NCBI GenBank assembly: GCA_030052745.1
Contig: JANBVO010000003.1
Location: 1,798,001 to 1,862,000 of the forward strand
Length of the DNA: 64,000 bases
Direction of reading: 5' to 3'
Source: Pleurostoma richardsiae
Taxonomy: Eukaryota > Ascomycota > Sordariomycetes > Calosphaeriales > Pleurostomataceae
Within the stretch, counting starts at the first letter, position 1. The number at the start of each line of letters is the position of its first letter. Below the pieces are notes generated by a model, which saw only the letters and a list, made by a program, of their open reading frames with translations, made no database searches and was not told the origin of the DNA. Shown piece by piece: positions 33,194-46,359 of this stretch. Position numbers and translations under genes: made by a program.

Positions 33194-34102
33194 TTACGAG
33201 ACCCCAGCCATCTGCAGCAGCCTCTGCCCGGCGCTCACGTTCGCCAGCCTGTACGGCTTAGAGCCCGGCGGGAACGTCCCGTTGGCGGCCCACAGGTCAA
33301 TGAGCGGCTGCATCGGCTCAAGCTCCTTGGGGCCCAGCAGGTCGAGGTTGGTGGCCGTCAGCAGGAAGTGGCTGAAGCAGCTGTTGAGCTGCTTCTCTAG
33401 GTTGAGGTGGTAGAAGGGCTCGACGAAGTGCGCGTGATACAGGTGCGCGTACACCCGGAACATCTGCAGGAAGATGGTCTGGCAGATCGAGAAGAACTCC
33501 CGCGGGAACCCGCTCCGCCGCCCGATCCAGTCGCCGTCCGGCCCCGAGGAGGTGCCGCCGCCGCCCGCGAGCTGGGAGAGCGGCGCGCCCGCCGTCGCAA
33601 CACTGGGGTTCTCGGCGTAGGAGACGCCCGAGGGGTCGGTCGGGAAGATGCGAGTGTCGTCGATCTTGCCGGATATCCACCGCTGCATCAGCGTTATGTA
33701 CTCGTAGGCCGGCAGCTCGATGGGCTGCATGCGGCTGTTTAGCCACGTGTAGGAATGATTCCTACCACCGAATGTTAGGTTCTTGATCCAGGCCGTTGGC
33801 CAGGGTGCGTCTTCTGCGTGTCCTACTCACGGGCCTGCAGACATGCGCGGACAAGTCGCTGCATTGCATATGGAGGAGCCGTTGTCCTCCTTCTCGTAGA
33901 TGACACGCACAAAGTGCCACAGGTTACGGTAGTGCTCGACGACCTGATGGGCGACCCACTCGCCCGGCTCGACGCTTATCGGCCGGTTGCTGAGGGTCAT
34001 GAAGTTGCCCTTGACGATGTGCTTGGCATAGGAGTTATTCAGCCACATCGGCAGCGGGCGCGGAAGGTGATAGAGGTTAAACATGTCGTCGTTGCCCGCC
34101 AT
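33194..34102 (-). CDS. MOB2: MOB2-type kinase activator (Mob1/phocein family)
   Basis: Two exons, 33831-34102 and 33194-33761, with an intron 33762-33830 (branch CCTAAC); 279 residues. MOB proteins bind and activate NDR-family kinases (Cbk1/COT-1/Orb6) that control polarity and hyphal tip growth. The domain shows AKHIVKGNF, EPGEWVAHQVVEHYRNLWHF, the Cys pair SICNAATCPRMSAG and the His pair HLYHAHF that bind zinc in this fold, and the C-terminal NSCFSHFLL. A Gly/Ser-rich insertion of about 40 residues sits between IFPTDPSGV and GFPREFF. The first in-frame ATG (MAGNDDMFNL) is used; an additional upstream exon ending at the CAG near 34129 is possible because the N-terminus is short. The family is certain; MOB2 over other MOB paralogues is likely. 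Confidence 0.85.
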
Positions 34103-35132
34103 CGTTGAAAGTGTCACAGCGTCTCGTGCGCTGACCACTGTGAGAGCCTCTAATACTTCAGGCTTGTAGCGAGATGGACTTGAAGCAGCAAGCTTATACC
34201 GGGCTTAAATGCAAGACCAGCCCTGCCGTGATGTTTGCTCTAGACCCTTGTGTTAGTGATGGTGAAGTAGAAGAACGAGTGTGCCCCGCATGTAGATGGC
34301 AGTGCACAAAGATGCCTTAGACCGGAAGACGTTGGTACCTATGAGGCCGCGGGGTTTGCCTGTCCTTCACAGGCGCCACACAGCGCGTCCTCCTCTCGGT
34401 GAAGGAGAGTCTAGGCGCCCCTGAGTGGAGAGCTGCTGGGAAGACTTACTCTCGTGAGATGCTGCGCGCGACAGAAGACGGCTGACCCGGAAAGGCGGAT
34501 ATTGTCCCCGCCTCGATGCAGGGCTATTTCACGCCACCACCAGACCGCACTTCAGGCCAGCTGCTGGGTCAACAAGCGGTGCGTGCTGTCGGGATTGGGC
34601 GCAGGAGCAACACGACGTTAGCCTTTAGGTGACGCGGCACGCTCGCTAGTACTGAAACATGCTGCATGTACTCATAAGGTCTTCAATGGGCATCACATAA
34701 CAGAACAGAAATCGTCAGTTGAAAGGAGCAAGAAACGGCAGAGGCAACACGAAACAGGTGTCAGTCCGCAGAGGGCGCTTCACCGTCAAGTCAAAACAGT
34801 CCAAGCACGTCCTGCGATCGCCGTTCCAGACCCTTGATACGGGAGCAAGGTGGGGTCGACTGTAACGCGGGGTCAGCCGCGGCTTGGCAGCCAGGCAGCT
34901 TGCTCCGCTTTGAGTGTTTCGGTGCGGACAGGCCGCTCCGGCCTCCTATCTCTGCCGGTGAAGATTCGGACTCGGCGCCGGCGTGATTGACGGATTCCCT
35001 CTGCCGAATAAGTATCGGACGACCGGCCGCTTAGTAGAGGGACGGACTGAGTTGATGTGAAGGGTCAGTCAAGGGTTGCCAATCGTCAGATAGTCAAACG
35101 CCACAGCTGCCGCATCCACGGAGTGCCTCACA
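34103..35132. other. Divergent intergenic spacer
   Basis: Shared 5' side of the MOB2-type gene (minus) and the Nudix gene (plus), about 1.0 kb. No coding signal. Confidence 0.5.
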
Positions 35133-36175
35133 ATGGCGACCCCTAAACAGGAGAAAACTCTCCTGGATCTCATAGACGCCGTGGACAAGTAAACCAATCC
35201 TTGACCTCGTATCACACAGGAACAACCCGCTCAGTGCTATCCAGCGTCCCTCTAGACTTTGACTTCACAAGCCTTTACGCCCTCCTCCTCCCCAACGACC
35301 CTCGGCCCCACGGCTACATCTCCCCCTCCGTCCTCACCCAAATTCCATGGACCCCCTCCTTCACTATCACCCACTCCCCTCGACGTGCCGTCCAGGTCCA
35401 CGACCCCTCCGGCGGCACTTCGACCTCCTCCGCCGTCAACGCCGCCGTCAACGCCGCCTTCCAGGCCGTCATCGACGCCCTCATCGCCGCCGACGCCAAC
35501 CCCCTGACCCACCGCTCTCACTCCGAGCTCTTCCTCGTCCCCGGCGCCGACTTCTTCTGCGCCATCGAGCGCTTCCCCGCCCCGATGTTCGGCATCCTCT
35601 CCCGCGGCGCCCACTGCACCGCCTACGTCCCGGCCCCGCCCGGCGGCCGACCCCGCGACCTGCGCGTCTGGGTGGCCCGCAGGGCCGATCACCTCTTCTC
35701 CTACCCCGGGATGCTGGACACGACGATCGCGGGGGGCGTCAAGGCGGGCGACACCCCGCTGGAGTGCGTGGTGGCCGAGGCCGGGGAGGAGGCGTCGCTG
35801 GACGCCGCGGCGGTGCGGGAGGGCGTCCGCACCGCGGGGGCGGTGACCTACGTGGAGAGGAGCCGGCACGGGCACGTCAGCCCGACGGTGCTGTACGTGT
35901 ACGACCTGCCGGTCGGGGAGGAGGTGCGGATGGAGCCCCGGGACGACGAGGTCGCGGAGTTCCACCTGTGGGGGGTGGAGCGGGTGACGGAGGCGATGCT
36001 GGCGGGGCGGTTCAAGCCGAACTGCAACCTGGTCATGATCGACTTCTTCGTCAGGCACGGGGTCATCACGCAGGAGGAGGAGAGGGACTATCTGGACATC
36101 ATGACGAGGCTGCATAGGCGGCTGCCGGTGCCGACGGCGCCGAGGAGGCGGGCGGAGGGCCAGCGCCCGGCTTAG
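35133..36175 (+). CDS. YJR142W-type Nudix hydrolase (DUF4743 + Nudix)
   Basis: Two exons, 35133-35188 and 35245-36175, with a 56-nt intron; 328 residues. Exon 1 encodes MATPKQEKTLLDLIDAVD, the conserved start of the DUF4743 module; the join gives DNVPLDFDFTSLYALLL. The Nudix box is at about 188-211: GGVKAGDTPLECVVAEAGEEASL, with the catalytic Glu residues kept but Ala where the consensus REAxEEA has Arg. The family (yeast YJR142W and the Nudix part of Tnr3) is linked to removal of damaged thiamine diphosphate. It is probably cytosolic; there is no signal or membrane segment. A nearby downstream ATG-less frame could start later, but the exon 1 motif decides this start. Confidence 0.85.
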
Positions 36176-36401
36176 TAGTCCCGGAGGGTAGATATCCATT
36201 ATTGACGGCGCAAAAGGACGGGTAGATGGTCCTTCATCTTTTGTTGGCATGGTGGCATTGTATTAGACAGGTATCGTACAGCCTCTCCAATATATAGACG
36301 ATCCATAGGTATCAAAAAAGACATAGAGCCCCGTTGCTCTGACCTGTTACCCGCTCTTCATGTACAATCAACATCCCATCCCACACCGAGATGGGGCTCA
36401 C

Positions 36402-36993
36402 TTATGAGGGAGGGACAGGTGGAGCGGCGTCGGTACCGGTAGCAGGCCGTTGCATACCAGCTTGAGGAGGTAGGAACATAGGCAGGTAGGTGACGAGGAG
36501 GGCCATGACTATTGATGCGTGTCGCGTCAGCCCCCTGTCCAGCTGCTCCAGAACAACTAGCATAGCCGCATGGGGAAGAATACTTACGCGACATGCCAAC
36601 AGAGAAGTATCCCGGGGTCGAATTGTTCTTCTTGGCCTCCTCGCTCTCGCCCAGCCAGCTCTGGACGCTGAAGACGACCGCAGCCCTACAGACAAGGAAA
36701 CAAGGTCAGTCCCCCATTCATCCCAAGTTTCATCTCGACACCCAGCAACACCAATCTGACAGGGGCCTCCTGGGACATACCATCCGACGAAGCGGTTGCG
36801 CATGAAGATGGCGGCCATGGGCAGCGTCGTGGAGAGGGTTGACGACATGTCGGCCGTCTCGCCCTTGGCGGCGGGCTCCTGGTAGGGGATGACTGCGCGG
36901 AGATCGAGGTCAGCGCACGTAACTTCAGGAGGAGCGTCGCGGGGGAGGGTGCTCACCCAGGTCAGGCCGGCGCATATCCTTCTTGGTGGCCAT
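36402..36993 (-). CDS. Asterix-like subunit of the ER PAT complex (UPF0139 family)
   Basis: Four exons: 36957-36993, 36781-36892, 36588-36685 and 36402-36508, with introns 36893-36956, 36686-36780 and 36509-36587; 117 residues. Asterix pairs with CCDC47 to form the PAT chaperone complex, which shields unassembled membrane segments at the ER translocon. The sequence begins MATKKDMRRPDLVIPYQEP and has hydrophobic spans at about 35-58 and 78-98 (SVGMSLMALLVTYLPMFLP). It ends in a Pro-rich tail. Very short exons explain why no single open frame shows it. The family assignment rests on the R-R-P-x-V/L..Y start and the membrane layout, and is good but not tested by search. Confidence 0.85.
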
Positions 36994-39923
36994 GATGCAG
37001 TCTCGTCGAGTCCGGCGCGGGTGCGGTTGCGATTGCGAAGGCCGGGTAGAGTATCGTATCACGGGGTCTTTTTGCGCTGCAGAGACGGAGGGAATTCGGA
37101 GGTGCGCCGAGGCAAGCTGCCACCTAAGATGCTATCGTACTAACGTTAACTAGCACCGCAGAGGTTCCGCTTTCGATAGAGCTAAGGAGAAAGATACTCC
37201 GGACTCCGTAATTCAATTGAGGCTGCGCTGTGTGAAGCTAAGGTACCTCTTTTCATAACTTGGTAATGCAATTGATAAGAGAAGGCCACACACAAAAATG
37301 TGCGAATTACTATCTTCCTCCTACAATAACTCCGTACCTATGCGAGAGAAGCGGTGGAAGCAGGGTAGAGAGCCTCCAGCCAAAAGAGTGCAAGTGCCAG
37401 GCTGCAAGTGACCAGGCCTGCTGCCCGCGGAAGATCGGAAAGTTTTCCAGTTGGGAATCTCTGGGGGACCTGCCGAAACTGGGGTGCTCTGTTGGCCACG
37501 AGCACCTTTTTGGGGGGACAATGAAGAAACACACCCCGGGGGTTATCCGAACCGTGGATTCGGGAACCCGCAAGGCCCGCTCGCTGGATCCAGCACCACC
37601 GTCCACGCGGGCTGTCCCCTCTCTCGTGCTCCTTCAGGTCTCGCCATTCTGCGGCTGCTGCCCCTAACCCCTCCGCAGTCCGATCCGGGCTGCTGGCCGA
37701 GTTTGCTCGATTGCTGGGTTGCTCACGGTCTGCAGATAATGACTACTCCACCTTCGTAAGACTGATGGATGACAAGATGAGGGACGGATATCTCGTCCGA
37801 TTAACCGGAGGACAAGAAACGATGTGCCTCGTACAGCACAGGCCACAGCACACGGGCGCATGTGCACGAGGTCAGGGTCATCATCCATCAGTCTCCGTTT
37901 TCCGCGATGCTCCTTTTTCGCCACTCCGCCGTACGGACGGCGTTTGCTATGTAGTCTGTACATACTGCGTAGAAGAGCAGATAGGATGGCGTGCTGACCA
38001 AGACGCTGGCCGGGCAGTTTCGCGATACCGAATCTTGAAACCGGGTGTTCAGCCACTACTTACGGAAATCAGCATCCCGATATCACTGGATTCCGTCCCA
38101 GGCCCAGTTTCGGGATCCGGCAAAGACAGCGCACAAATCTCAGTTGTGACGGTCTGATATCGGACATGGCGCGCCCCGCTCCCCGACAGGAGACGGCAAA
38201 AAGGGGCTACGTGGCTATGAAGAACGATGGATTACATCTCCATAGTTGTATCTGATATCAGCTTCCGCGTATCGGGGAGCCGGCCGTTGCCAGCCGCTAT
38301 CGTCAGTTGCGAAGGCCTGGTTGCATTATTCTGTAACCCCGGGGGGCAGATCTGCTCGCCATCAACGCCGAGGGTGCCGGAGAGGAGAAGCGGAAAGAAA
38401 AGGGAGCAGCTTCCATTGATTATTATCGTCATGACGATTGGAAGTCGACCAGTGGTCCAAGGCCGTCCAAGGCCGTCCATCAGCTGCTAGGCCGGACGGA
38501 GCTTGCCTCGATCCGTAAAGCTGTGGGCTGTCAGCCAGCCTGGCCCTTCCTCGCCTCGGCCCCAAGCTGCATGATCATTGATCGCTAAAACGCCCAGCTG
38601 TTGGTCTGCGAGCCGATAGTAGCGCCCAACAAGTCCGTCATTGGCTGCTGCGATCACCTAATCGGCGTCAGCGATTTGCTGCTGACAACTGCTCGCACAA
38701 CAGCGCATGCCAACGGAGCCGGGGCTTTGTTTGGCGTGTGCTGACAGTTTCCGTACTCCGTATGGGATCCGTAGGGTTGAACTGTTCTCGAAGACGCGCA
38801 TCGGCTTATGCTCGACACAGTCCCCGGCGGCGTTTATCTCCGCATACCGTGCCCACAGATTAGGCTAGTCATGTCATGATAGGGTAGAACAGGTAGAACA
38901 CAAGTGTCGGAGGTTAGAGGCGCGAGAATTACTCGAGAGGCACACAGTACTGTAGACGGTAGAGTGGAGATGTATAGTCGGGAATAAGTAAAGTCTGTGG
39001 GTGCGGTTTGCGGTTGTGGGCGCGGATTTGTCTCTATCTCTGACTAAAACCCACGCGGCCTCGCTTGGCTGGGGCTGCCAGCAGTCTAACGTTAGTCACT
39101 TGAGGAGGTGTCGAGAGAGATCAACCCGACGAGGCGGCAGGCGACCGGCCAGTCACTATCACCGTCCACCACCACTCTTGTCTCTTGCCCCCTCTCCGCC
39201 CACGCCCCCCCTCCCCGGGGCGTCTGTCTCTCGTGCCGCCCCGTCCGGCGTCCGTCCCTTCTTCCCCTATCGCGTCTTTTTCTCAGGTCGTTTGGGCCGT
39301 GCTACCCACCCACCCATCTACGGTGTACATCCTCGACTACTCTATCTTCTTCTTGCCTTGCCGTGCAGATCGGTGCCCCGTCCCACGCCTGTATCCGCCT
39401 ATGAGCCTGCGCCGTCACGCTTCCCCGACCGAACCTTGACCCTGATTCAGCCAGACCCAGAAACGACGTACCACCTTCAACCACCACCTCCACCACCGCC
39501 GCCTCTCCTCCTCTCCCCATACATACACCGCATATACTGTACGTCCAGCTACGAGCCATCTGACTGACTGACTGCACTTCGCCCGACGACACGAACACGC
39601 TTCTTCTCCTCGTCGTCCTCGGCGCTGCAGCATCAGCTACTTACGCTTACGCCTACGCCTACGCATTGCATCTTGTCTGTCATCGCATTCTTTCCTGCTC
39701 GCCGTCGGAGATTAGTGGCTTGCTGCTGCTGCCGTTGCTGTGGAGTTGGTTGGTTGGTCTTGCTGGGCCTCCGGGGTCTGACTACGCTGTCGCAGCCGCA
39801 TTCTCTCGTCCACGCCTCCTCTTCCTGTTCCCGACAGAAAGGAGGAGCTGCTTTAACCCAACGCATCCTCTCTTCTCCTCGCAGAAACCGAAACCAAATG
39901 GCGCATCGAACCCTCTCCCAGCG
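36994..39923 (+). promoter_or_regulatory. Divergent spacer and long 5' leader of MED12
   Basis: About 2.9 kb with no gene recognised. A short tandem CCAAGGCCGT unit lies at 38457-38478. From about 39120 the plus strand becomes strongly pyrimidine-rich (39170-39250, 39470-39525), typical of a fungal promoter and 5' leader. TACGCC repeats occur at 39642-39663. The open frame that runs into MED12 from 39666 has no ATG before 39924. Confidence 0.5.
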
Positions 39924-42900
39924 ATGACCTCGAGGCCACCATTGGGCGTCCAGCAGCGACAGCCCCAGAGGTCGTTGAGCGGATCGGGTTTGTCGCAAAG
40001 ACCACCCCACCAGCGGACGCTCTCTCAGCAGTATCTCCCTACCTCTCCCATCCGGAAGGAGACATTCCTCGACTTCGCCGACAATCGAAGCGATGTCCCA
40101 CAGACGCAGTATGGCACCCCCCGCCGGGGCGGATCCCGCCTCAAGCTCGAGCTCTCCCACGACCCCCTCGAGCCGCCCTCCCTCCTCGCCGATTCCCCCG
40201 GCGCTACAGACCCTTCCTCGAGGGTGATGACGCCGTCGCGGATGATGCCCATGATGATGGACACCTCCGACCTAGGCGCCCTGAGCCCACACGCCTCCGC
40301 AAGGGCCCAGAGTCTCGACAACGACACCACCCCGTTGCCCATGCCCAAGCGCCGACCACGTTTTGCCCTCCCCGCCACCGGAGCCGCCGTCAGGCGCCAG
40401 ACACCGCACTCATCCGCTCCCGTTCCCGCCGGCAGGAAGGATACGCGACCAAAGCCGTACACCATCGAGGTTCCTCCTGTCGCACCGCATTTCCTGACTC
40501 GCAACACCGGCAAGGTTTCAGGCGCTCACGGGAAGGCTGGTCTGTCGGCGTACCCCATGGCCAAGACGACAACTTCCTCAACGAGTGCGCCCATCACTGC
40601 ATATGCAGACTTCTACCCCTGGTCCGGCGACCACCCGGAGGACCAGTTCTCCGAGAATATAATCCGCCATGGCTTCTTCGATAAAGCCCCCATGCAACAC
40701 AGCCAGCAGACCGAGACATCATCTGCCAAAGGCGCATTATTCCCTGCTTTAAAACACAAGAGCGGTCTCCACGCTTTGTCATCAGTATTCACGACCGTCT
40801 TGGCGCAGAGGAGACATAACGGCCAGATCACCTCTGCCTCGACCTTCAAGCCGCCACCGCGGGTCACCCTTACAGACACTAAGAGGGAGGTTTGGCTGAA
40901 GGATCTGGCCAACCCGACTATCTCATTGCGTCGCCTGAGCCGGACGATACCCCATGGCATTCGGGGCAAAGTCCTTCTCGAGCAATGCCTGAACAAAAAC
41001 GTACCGACAGACCGTGCCGTGTGGCTAGCCAAGTGCGTGGGTGCCAACGAAATAAGGGCATTCAAGCGCAAAGGTGTCAATGGTGCTCTCGTCATGGGAG
41101 GAGAAGCAAAATGGATCAGGGACTGGACCGTTTTCGTCGAGACATTCGTCGATGGCGTCGTATCGTCTTTTGGAGACAACGAGTGGAGGTCCAAGGTCAA
41201 CTACGCGTGAGTATATAGGCTCGTGAGAAAGAAGTCTACAGCGCAAGGCTAACCCACTACTCATCAGGATCCGACTAGCTACGCACCTCTACGCCGAGCA
41301 TTTAATGGATCGAGATCACTATATGGAATGGCTGGTAACGGGTCTCGAAAGCAGCCCCCAGTCCAAACTTCCCATGTGGCTCCTCATAATACAGATATAC
41401 TGGAAGGATCTGCTCCGTCTTCGAAAGTACGGTCGCCGACTTGTCACCGCTATCCTCAGCCATCTGTCCCTGGTAAGGACCAATACCCTGCTTGCATATT
41501 GCAGCCATAAGTTGCTGACGGGAAATTCAGATCCAGACGAATCCTGATAAGGATATTCTGACACCTCTGTCATCTCGATTGACCGCGTTACTATCTTCCA
41601 TATTGATCGCGAGCCCCGAGAACTTTGTCTCGCCCGCGCCCTGGATGAAGGCCCGGGAGACTCTCATGTCGTCCTTGCCTGCAGATGACGACGGCCTCCA
41701 AGCTGCTATCAAGAGGATCGACTCGCGTAATGAACAGCTGCTCGCCTCTAACGCCCGAACGCAGCCTGCTGTACGACACGTTCTCGTGAAGCTTCTGGAC
41801 GGGGCGCTCCAGTCGCCCATGTCAGCCGATCTACCCACTCAGTGTTGGACCCTCAGCCAGGATAAAGTTGCGCTTGCCAGGACATTACTCGAGTGGTCTA
41901 CGTCGGTATATCGGCCTGAAATAGCCAAGACCTATGTTGCAGCCCGTCTCCTCGAGGCCTGGAGTCGACTGGGGCTCGATGTCACTCGCGCAATCCTCGA
42001 CTTTATCGATGTCGATCCCTTGACCGAGACAGAGCGCAAAGGTGCTCTCTACCACTTGATCTCTGAGCTGGTGCGGCTCAATCTCTTCTCCATTTCTCGC
42101 TACATCCAGTGGCTCATAGCTCGCGGCGGCTTGTATGACTCTACCGATGTGATGCCGGAAGGATCCTGTGGCACCCGTTTGCTGGTGGAGCTTCCTCTGG
42201 ACGCGCTCAACGACTCGTTGAGGAACATTCGTGCTAATATGCTCGAGCGCGCATCGTACAGCGTAGAGGACGAAGCCGCGGACATGGAGATGGCCATTGA
42301 ATGCGTCAAAGGCACGCTTGGGATTCCACTCGATCCTGACGACCCTATGCTGCATCGGAAACCGCTGTCCACGAAGCAACTTTCAAGACGGATCAGGCAG
42401 AGCAGTCGCGCGCTGAAGTCAAGAATTAGCAGTTGGGTCCAGAAAGAACTGATCGAACTGCCAGAGCAAGACCAGAAAGATGGAAAAGAGGGACCCGAGA
42501 TCTCAAACACGACGTTCAACACCGTTCGGTCCATCCTGGAAGCTGCCGAGGACTTCAGGACCCTTGGCGACTACTTACGGTCTGTTAGCAAAGTCTCGAA
42601 CGTGTTGATTCTTGCTTCATGTGTCGATACGCTTAACCTTTACCTTCCCGTCATGGCAGCATCTGGAATCGCGACAGAGCTGTTCGATACGCTCATGGGG
42701 CGGCTCAAGGCGATTGTGGAGGGGCAGGGAATCGCTGCGCGCCCCCTTCTTTCGTCTCTTGCGGACCTGGCGCCTAAATTTCCAGGTCAAGAGGCTCTTG
42801 GGTCCCAGCTGAAGCAAGACCTTGCTCGCAGCGATCGGAGTACTGCGGTTGATGCCTGTTCTCCAGTTTCCGACAATATGGCAGGACGCCTGCAGGATAA

Positions 42901-44713
42901 CGAAGGAGAGCTACACGAAGAGATCGAGAAGTTGTTGATGAATGGGACGAGCCTCGATCGGAACACCATGACGCGACTGTTCCAAACGGTCACTTCACGC
43001 CTACAGGGCTGCTGGGACAAGCCTAACGAGCGACTACGCGCTTACAGCGTGCTTCTTACCAGACTTCGCCTCTTTGATCCCCAGACTTTCGACTCGATCA
43101 TGATGCGATGGGTCTATCAGATCCGCAACTCCCCCCAGCGACCTCCAGCGTTGGAGCTATTTCCCCTCTTAGTCAGTGTGGGATGTTTGAGCATACCCAT
43201 TATCCTGGCCACCGCCTGCTCTGATACGCTTGCCGCTGGAGGCGCCGCAAATCGCCTGAACCCTGGAGCCTTGCCGTCCGCCTCCGCTGCCCATCAAAGC
43301 ACGCGACCCTCGAGATATGCGCAGGAGATCATCCAATTGCTTACGAGAGCACCTACTCCCAATGAAATTCTCACACCTGAGGAGTGCTATCGCTTCACCA
43401 TTCTGCAGGCCGAGGCCCCAAAGACTCATCTGAATGAGCTGGTGACTCTAGTACGCGTCGCGCTGGCGGAATATTCTACCTGCCAGAACCGCGGAGATAT
43501 TGCCGATTTGCCTCTAGATGACCCGGCAACTCGAACCCTGTTGATGGGGCTTCTGCGGTCCCTCGTGATGATCGACTCAACGGCGGTGTCTCGCGCGTTG
43601 GGTGTCAAGAGCCTAGACGCGTCAGTTGGGCAGGTTATCGACAGTATCACAACTGGGCTGCTCGTCCCTACAGCTGAACTTGGCGCGAAGATATCATTCG
43701 ACCAGGTCCTTGGGCTTGCCAATGACTTCACGCTGCCATTCTGCCAATTAAAGCTGTCTTTAGGACTGGCGACCGGTGACGCGAACAACGCAGACAGCCA
43801 GGACCGGCTACAGTCCCATGTCGAGCTATTTGCCAAGGCGATGGACCACGCGATCGAATCGAGGAACATTGCTTGGACAGGAATGCTGCCGTGTCTCAGC
43901 CCCGAGATCACCCAGCACTTGAAGAACAGAGCTCAGGCCAGGCTCTTCGAGATCCTTCCGTCAGTGAGAGCGCCTTCGAGCTCAGAGCAGACGCGCCAGA
44001 TGGCGGAGAACCTACTCGCTGTCGTGGACACCATAATCCGCGGCGGCTCGATGGGCCGGCCGCCGCAGCTCATCCCGGCGATGGTGGAGAAGCTGAGCGA
44101 CATGTGGGAGATACTCGCACACGGAGAGGCGGGCCTGAAGAGGGAGGTCATAGCCCGCTGGCTGCCCCTCCTCCTCGACTTCCTGACCCTGCACACGTCC
44201 AACTTCGACAGCTCCAAGCCCAGCAACGAGGTCCGCGCCAAGGCCGCCCTGACCCTTGCCGGCATCCTGCTCGAGCTCGACGCGCTCCTTTCCCTGCCCG
44301 ACTTCGCAGCCGCCGCCGCCGCCCTCCCCCAGCGCGTCTTCGACCTCGCGCTCCTCCTCGTCGACAGCGTCGCCGACGACGTGCGGGCGCAGTGCGTCCG
44401 GGCCCTCCGGGACGCGACGGGCGACGCGCGGGTGCGGTACATCTTCAGCTTCGCGGCGTCGCCGAGCGAGCACCTGATGCTCGCGCACAAGGATAAGGAC
44501 AGGGACGCCGGCAAAGCCTCCGGGGAGCGGCCGCGGGGGACGGGGCTGCTGGGCGTCAACGCGCTGGCGTGGCAGCAGGCGCAGCAGGTGCCGGACCGGC
44601 TGAGCGTGTTCACGATCCGCAGGTGGGAGGTGCTCAACGAGCCGACGCCGAACGTGGGGGAGAACGACACGAGCTTGAGCTTGACGCTGTTTGATGCTGT
44701 TAAGCTGCAGTGA
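39924..44713 (+). CDS. MED12: Mediator complex subunit 12 (Med12 / Srb8)
   Basis: Three exons: 39924-41206, 41268-41472 and 41531-44713; 1556 residues. Med12 is the scaffold of the Mediator CDK8 kinase module in the nucleus, activating Cdk8/Srb10 with cyclin C and controlling transcription initiation. The family's N-terminal region is recognisable in FYPWSGDHPEDQFSENIIRHGFFDK and, further on, in IPHGIRGKVLLEQCLNKNVPTDRAVWLAKCVGANEIRAFKRK. The remainder is a long helical body, GC-rich toward the 3' end. Residues 1-190 are Pro/Ser-rich and disordered. The start is the first ATG in frame (MTSRPPLGV). Intron 1 (GTGAGT...branch GGCTAACC...TCAG) and intron 2 (GTAAGG...TTCAG) are clear. Length fits fungal Srb8. 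Confidence 0.93.
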
Positions 44714-46359
44714 TGGGGGGTTTATGAATTGGTGTATGAGTTTAGTGTGGTGGGTAGGATATGGGTTGGTGGGTAAGAGTAGAGTATGTTAGGTGGATGG
44801 TGGCGGATAGGAAAAGAGAGGGCGCAAAGCAGCATGCGCATAGGATTTATACCCCGGGGGGGAGAAGAGGCTGTATCGCAGGTGCATGATCGGTACGGCT
44901 GCGGTACCGGTGCTTCGGGTCGTTCGGTGCAACGGCCCTCGTTCGTTCATTCTCGTTTGTATCCATCAGCATCAGTCATCGAGTCACGACTTACGGCCAG
45001 AGTGTTATCACGATCCGGGAGAGAGAGGCGCAGGTTTTACTTAGGGGTTGTTTTTTTCTTTGGGATATTAACTATCGTCATTGTTTTTCTATTCTCCCTT
45101 GGCTGCTTTTGTCTGTGTGTACCTATTCTATTGCTGCGGAAGCGGTCCTTGGGGGGGTTACATGCATAGCTTCAGACCCACGGTACTGGGATGAGCTGGG
45201 GGCGTCAAAGTAAACGGTTGTTCGACTGCATCCTTCTATCGAAGGGGTTGCTGGTATGATCCTGTGAAGCTTCTCCGCGATCGTTCGGAAGACTGGGTGA
45301 GACGGAAAAGTCACGGGGAACAAGACGTGTGCAGGTTTTGGAGGAGCGTGTATCATCATGTGTGCTCTTCTGGCCGGTCGGCTGGATGCTCCGGCAGTCT
45401 AGAGATACAGGAGCATTGTTGAAGAAACATCTCGTTTGTTGCACATACACACAGATTATGATGTCTCTTCATCCCGTGATCCCGTGACTTGGGCGGTCGA
45501 AAGACTGATGAGACACTGGGATACTGCATTGTGAGGAGTCCTCGTCGAGTCGTACGTTCTGTTCTTAATATAGGACAACCCCCTGGACAGGACTCGGTTA
45601 CATAAGCGCCGCCTGCGAAGTCGACAACCGGAAGCTGGGTCCTTCCTGTCAGCAGCAGTAAGACGCACTTCACAACACCAAGTCAGCACTTTTGGCGATG
45701 CCGCGCCGCCGCGCGCAAAAGGAGACTCTAGTGCTTCAACACCATTAATTGAATCGCATGCTCGTAATGATTTCTCAATCTCTCCAACCTCTTCATTTCA
45801 CAGGTCCTCGATGCTACCCTTTAGCGTCCCCTGGCCGAAGAGGCCAGGGCCACTCACGGCCTTGACCCGTTTCGACTCTGAAACCGCTCCTCGGGTCTCA
45901 TTGCCCCACCACCAAGACGAAACTCGTCGCAGGTGTCCGTGGGCAGTTGCCCATTTCCCAGGACAGAGGGCGAGGGCGACGCAAGCGCTTTTCCGCTCTG
46001 GCCTCTTTCTTCCGTCTCTGTCCGTTTCTCTCTTCTTTGCTCCTCTTCTTCTTCTGGTTTTCCCCGTGTTTTGCGTTGCGTGACTCTTTGACGCTATCAC
46101 GAGCATCGAATCTCTCCTTCTCTTCGTATATACCTACCGTCGCTTGAAATATCTCTCTATCTGCTGTGCAGCTGGTCTGAAGAAAGAAAGAAAGAATAAT
46201 ACTCTTTGCTACATCGTCCTTTTCACAACAAGCCTTCCGGAGATCGAATCCGACCGTCCGCTTGCCGACTCTAGTCCCCAGCGTTCCCCCACCCCCGACT
46301 GCCGATCTTCGCATACCTATCTAGGTAACTTCAAGTCGTAAGACGTGAGCCCAGCAAAG
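44714..46359. other. Intergenic spacer with pyrimidine-rich leader
   Basis: 3' region of MED12 followed, from about 45790, by a CT-rich stretch (46000-46060) that is probably the 5' leader of the small secreted protein gene. No other gene is recognised. Confidence 0.5.

Noticed and set aside
35252-36250. 332-codon antisense frame over the Nudix gene
   Set aside because: A shadow of the GC-biased third codon positions; no domain.
39666-39923. N-terminal extension of MED12 (hydrophobic frame)
   Set aside because: It contains no ATG; the frame is open by chance in a pyrimidine-rich leader.
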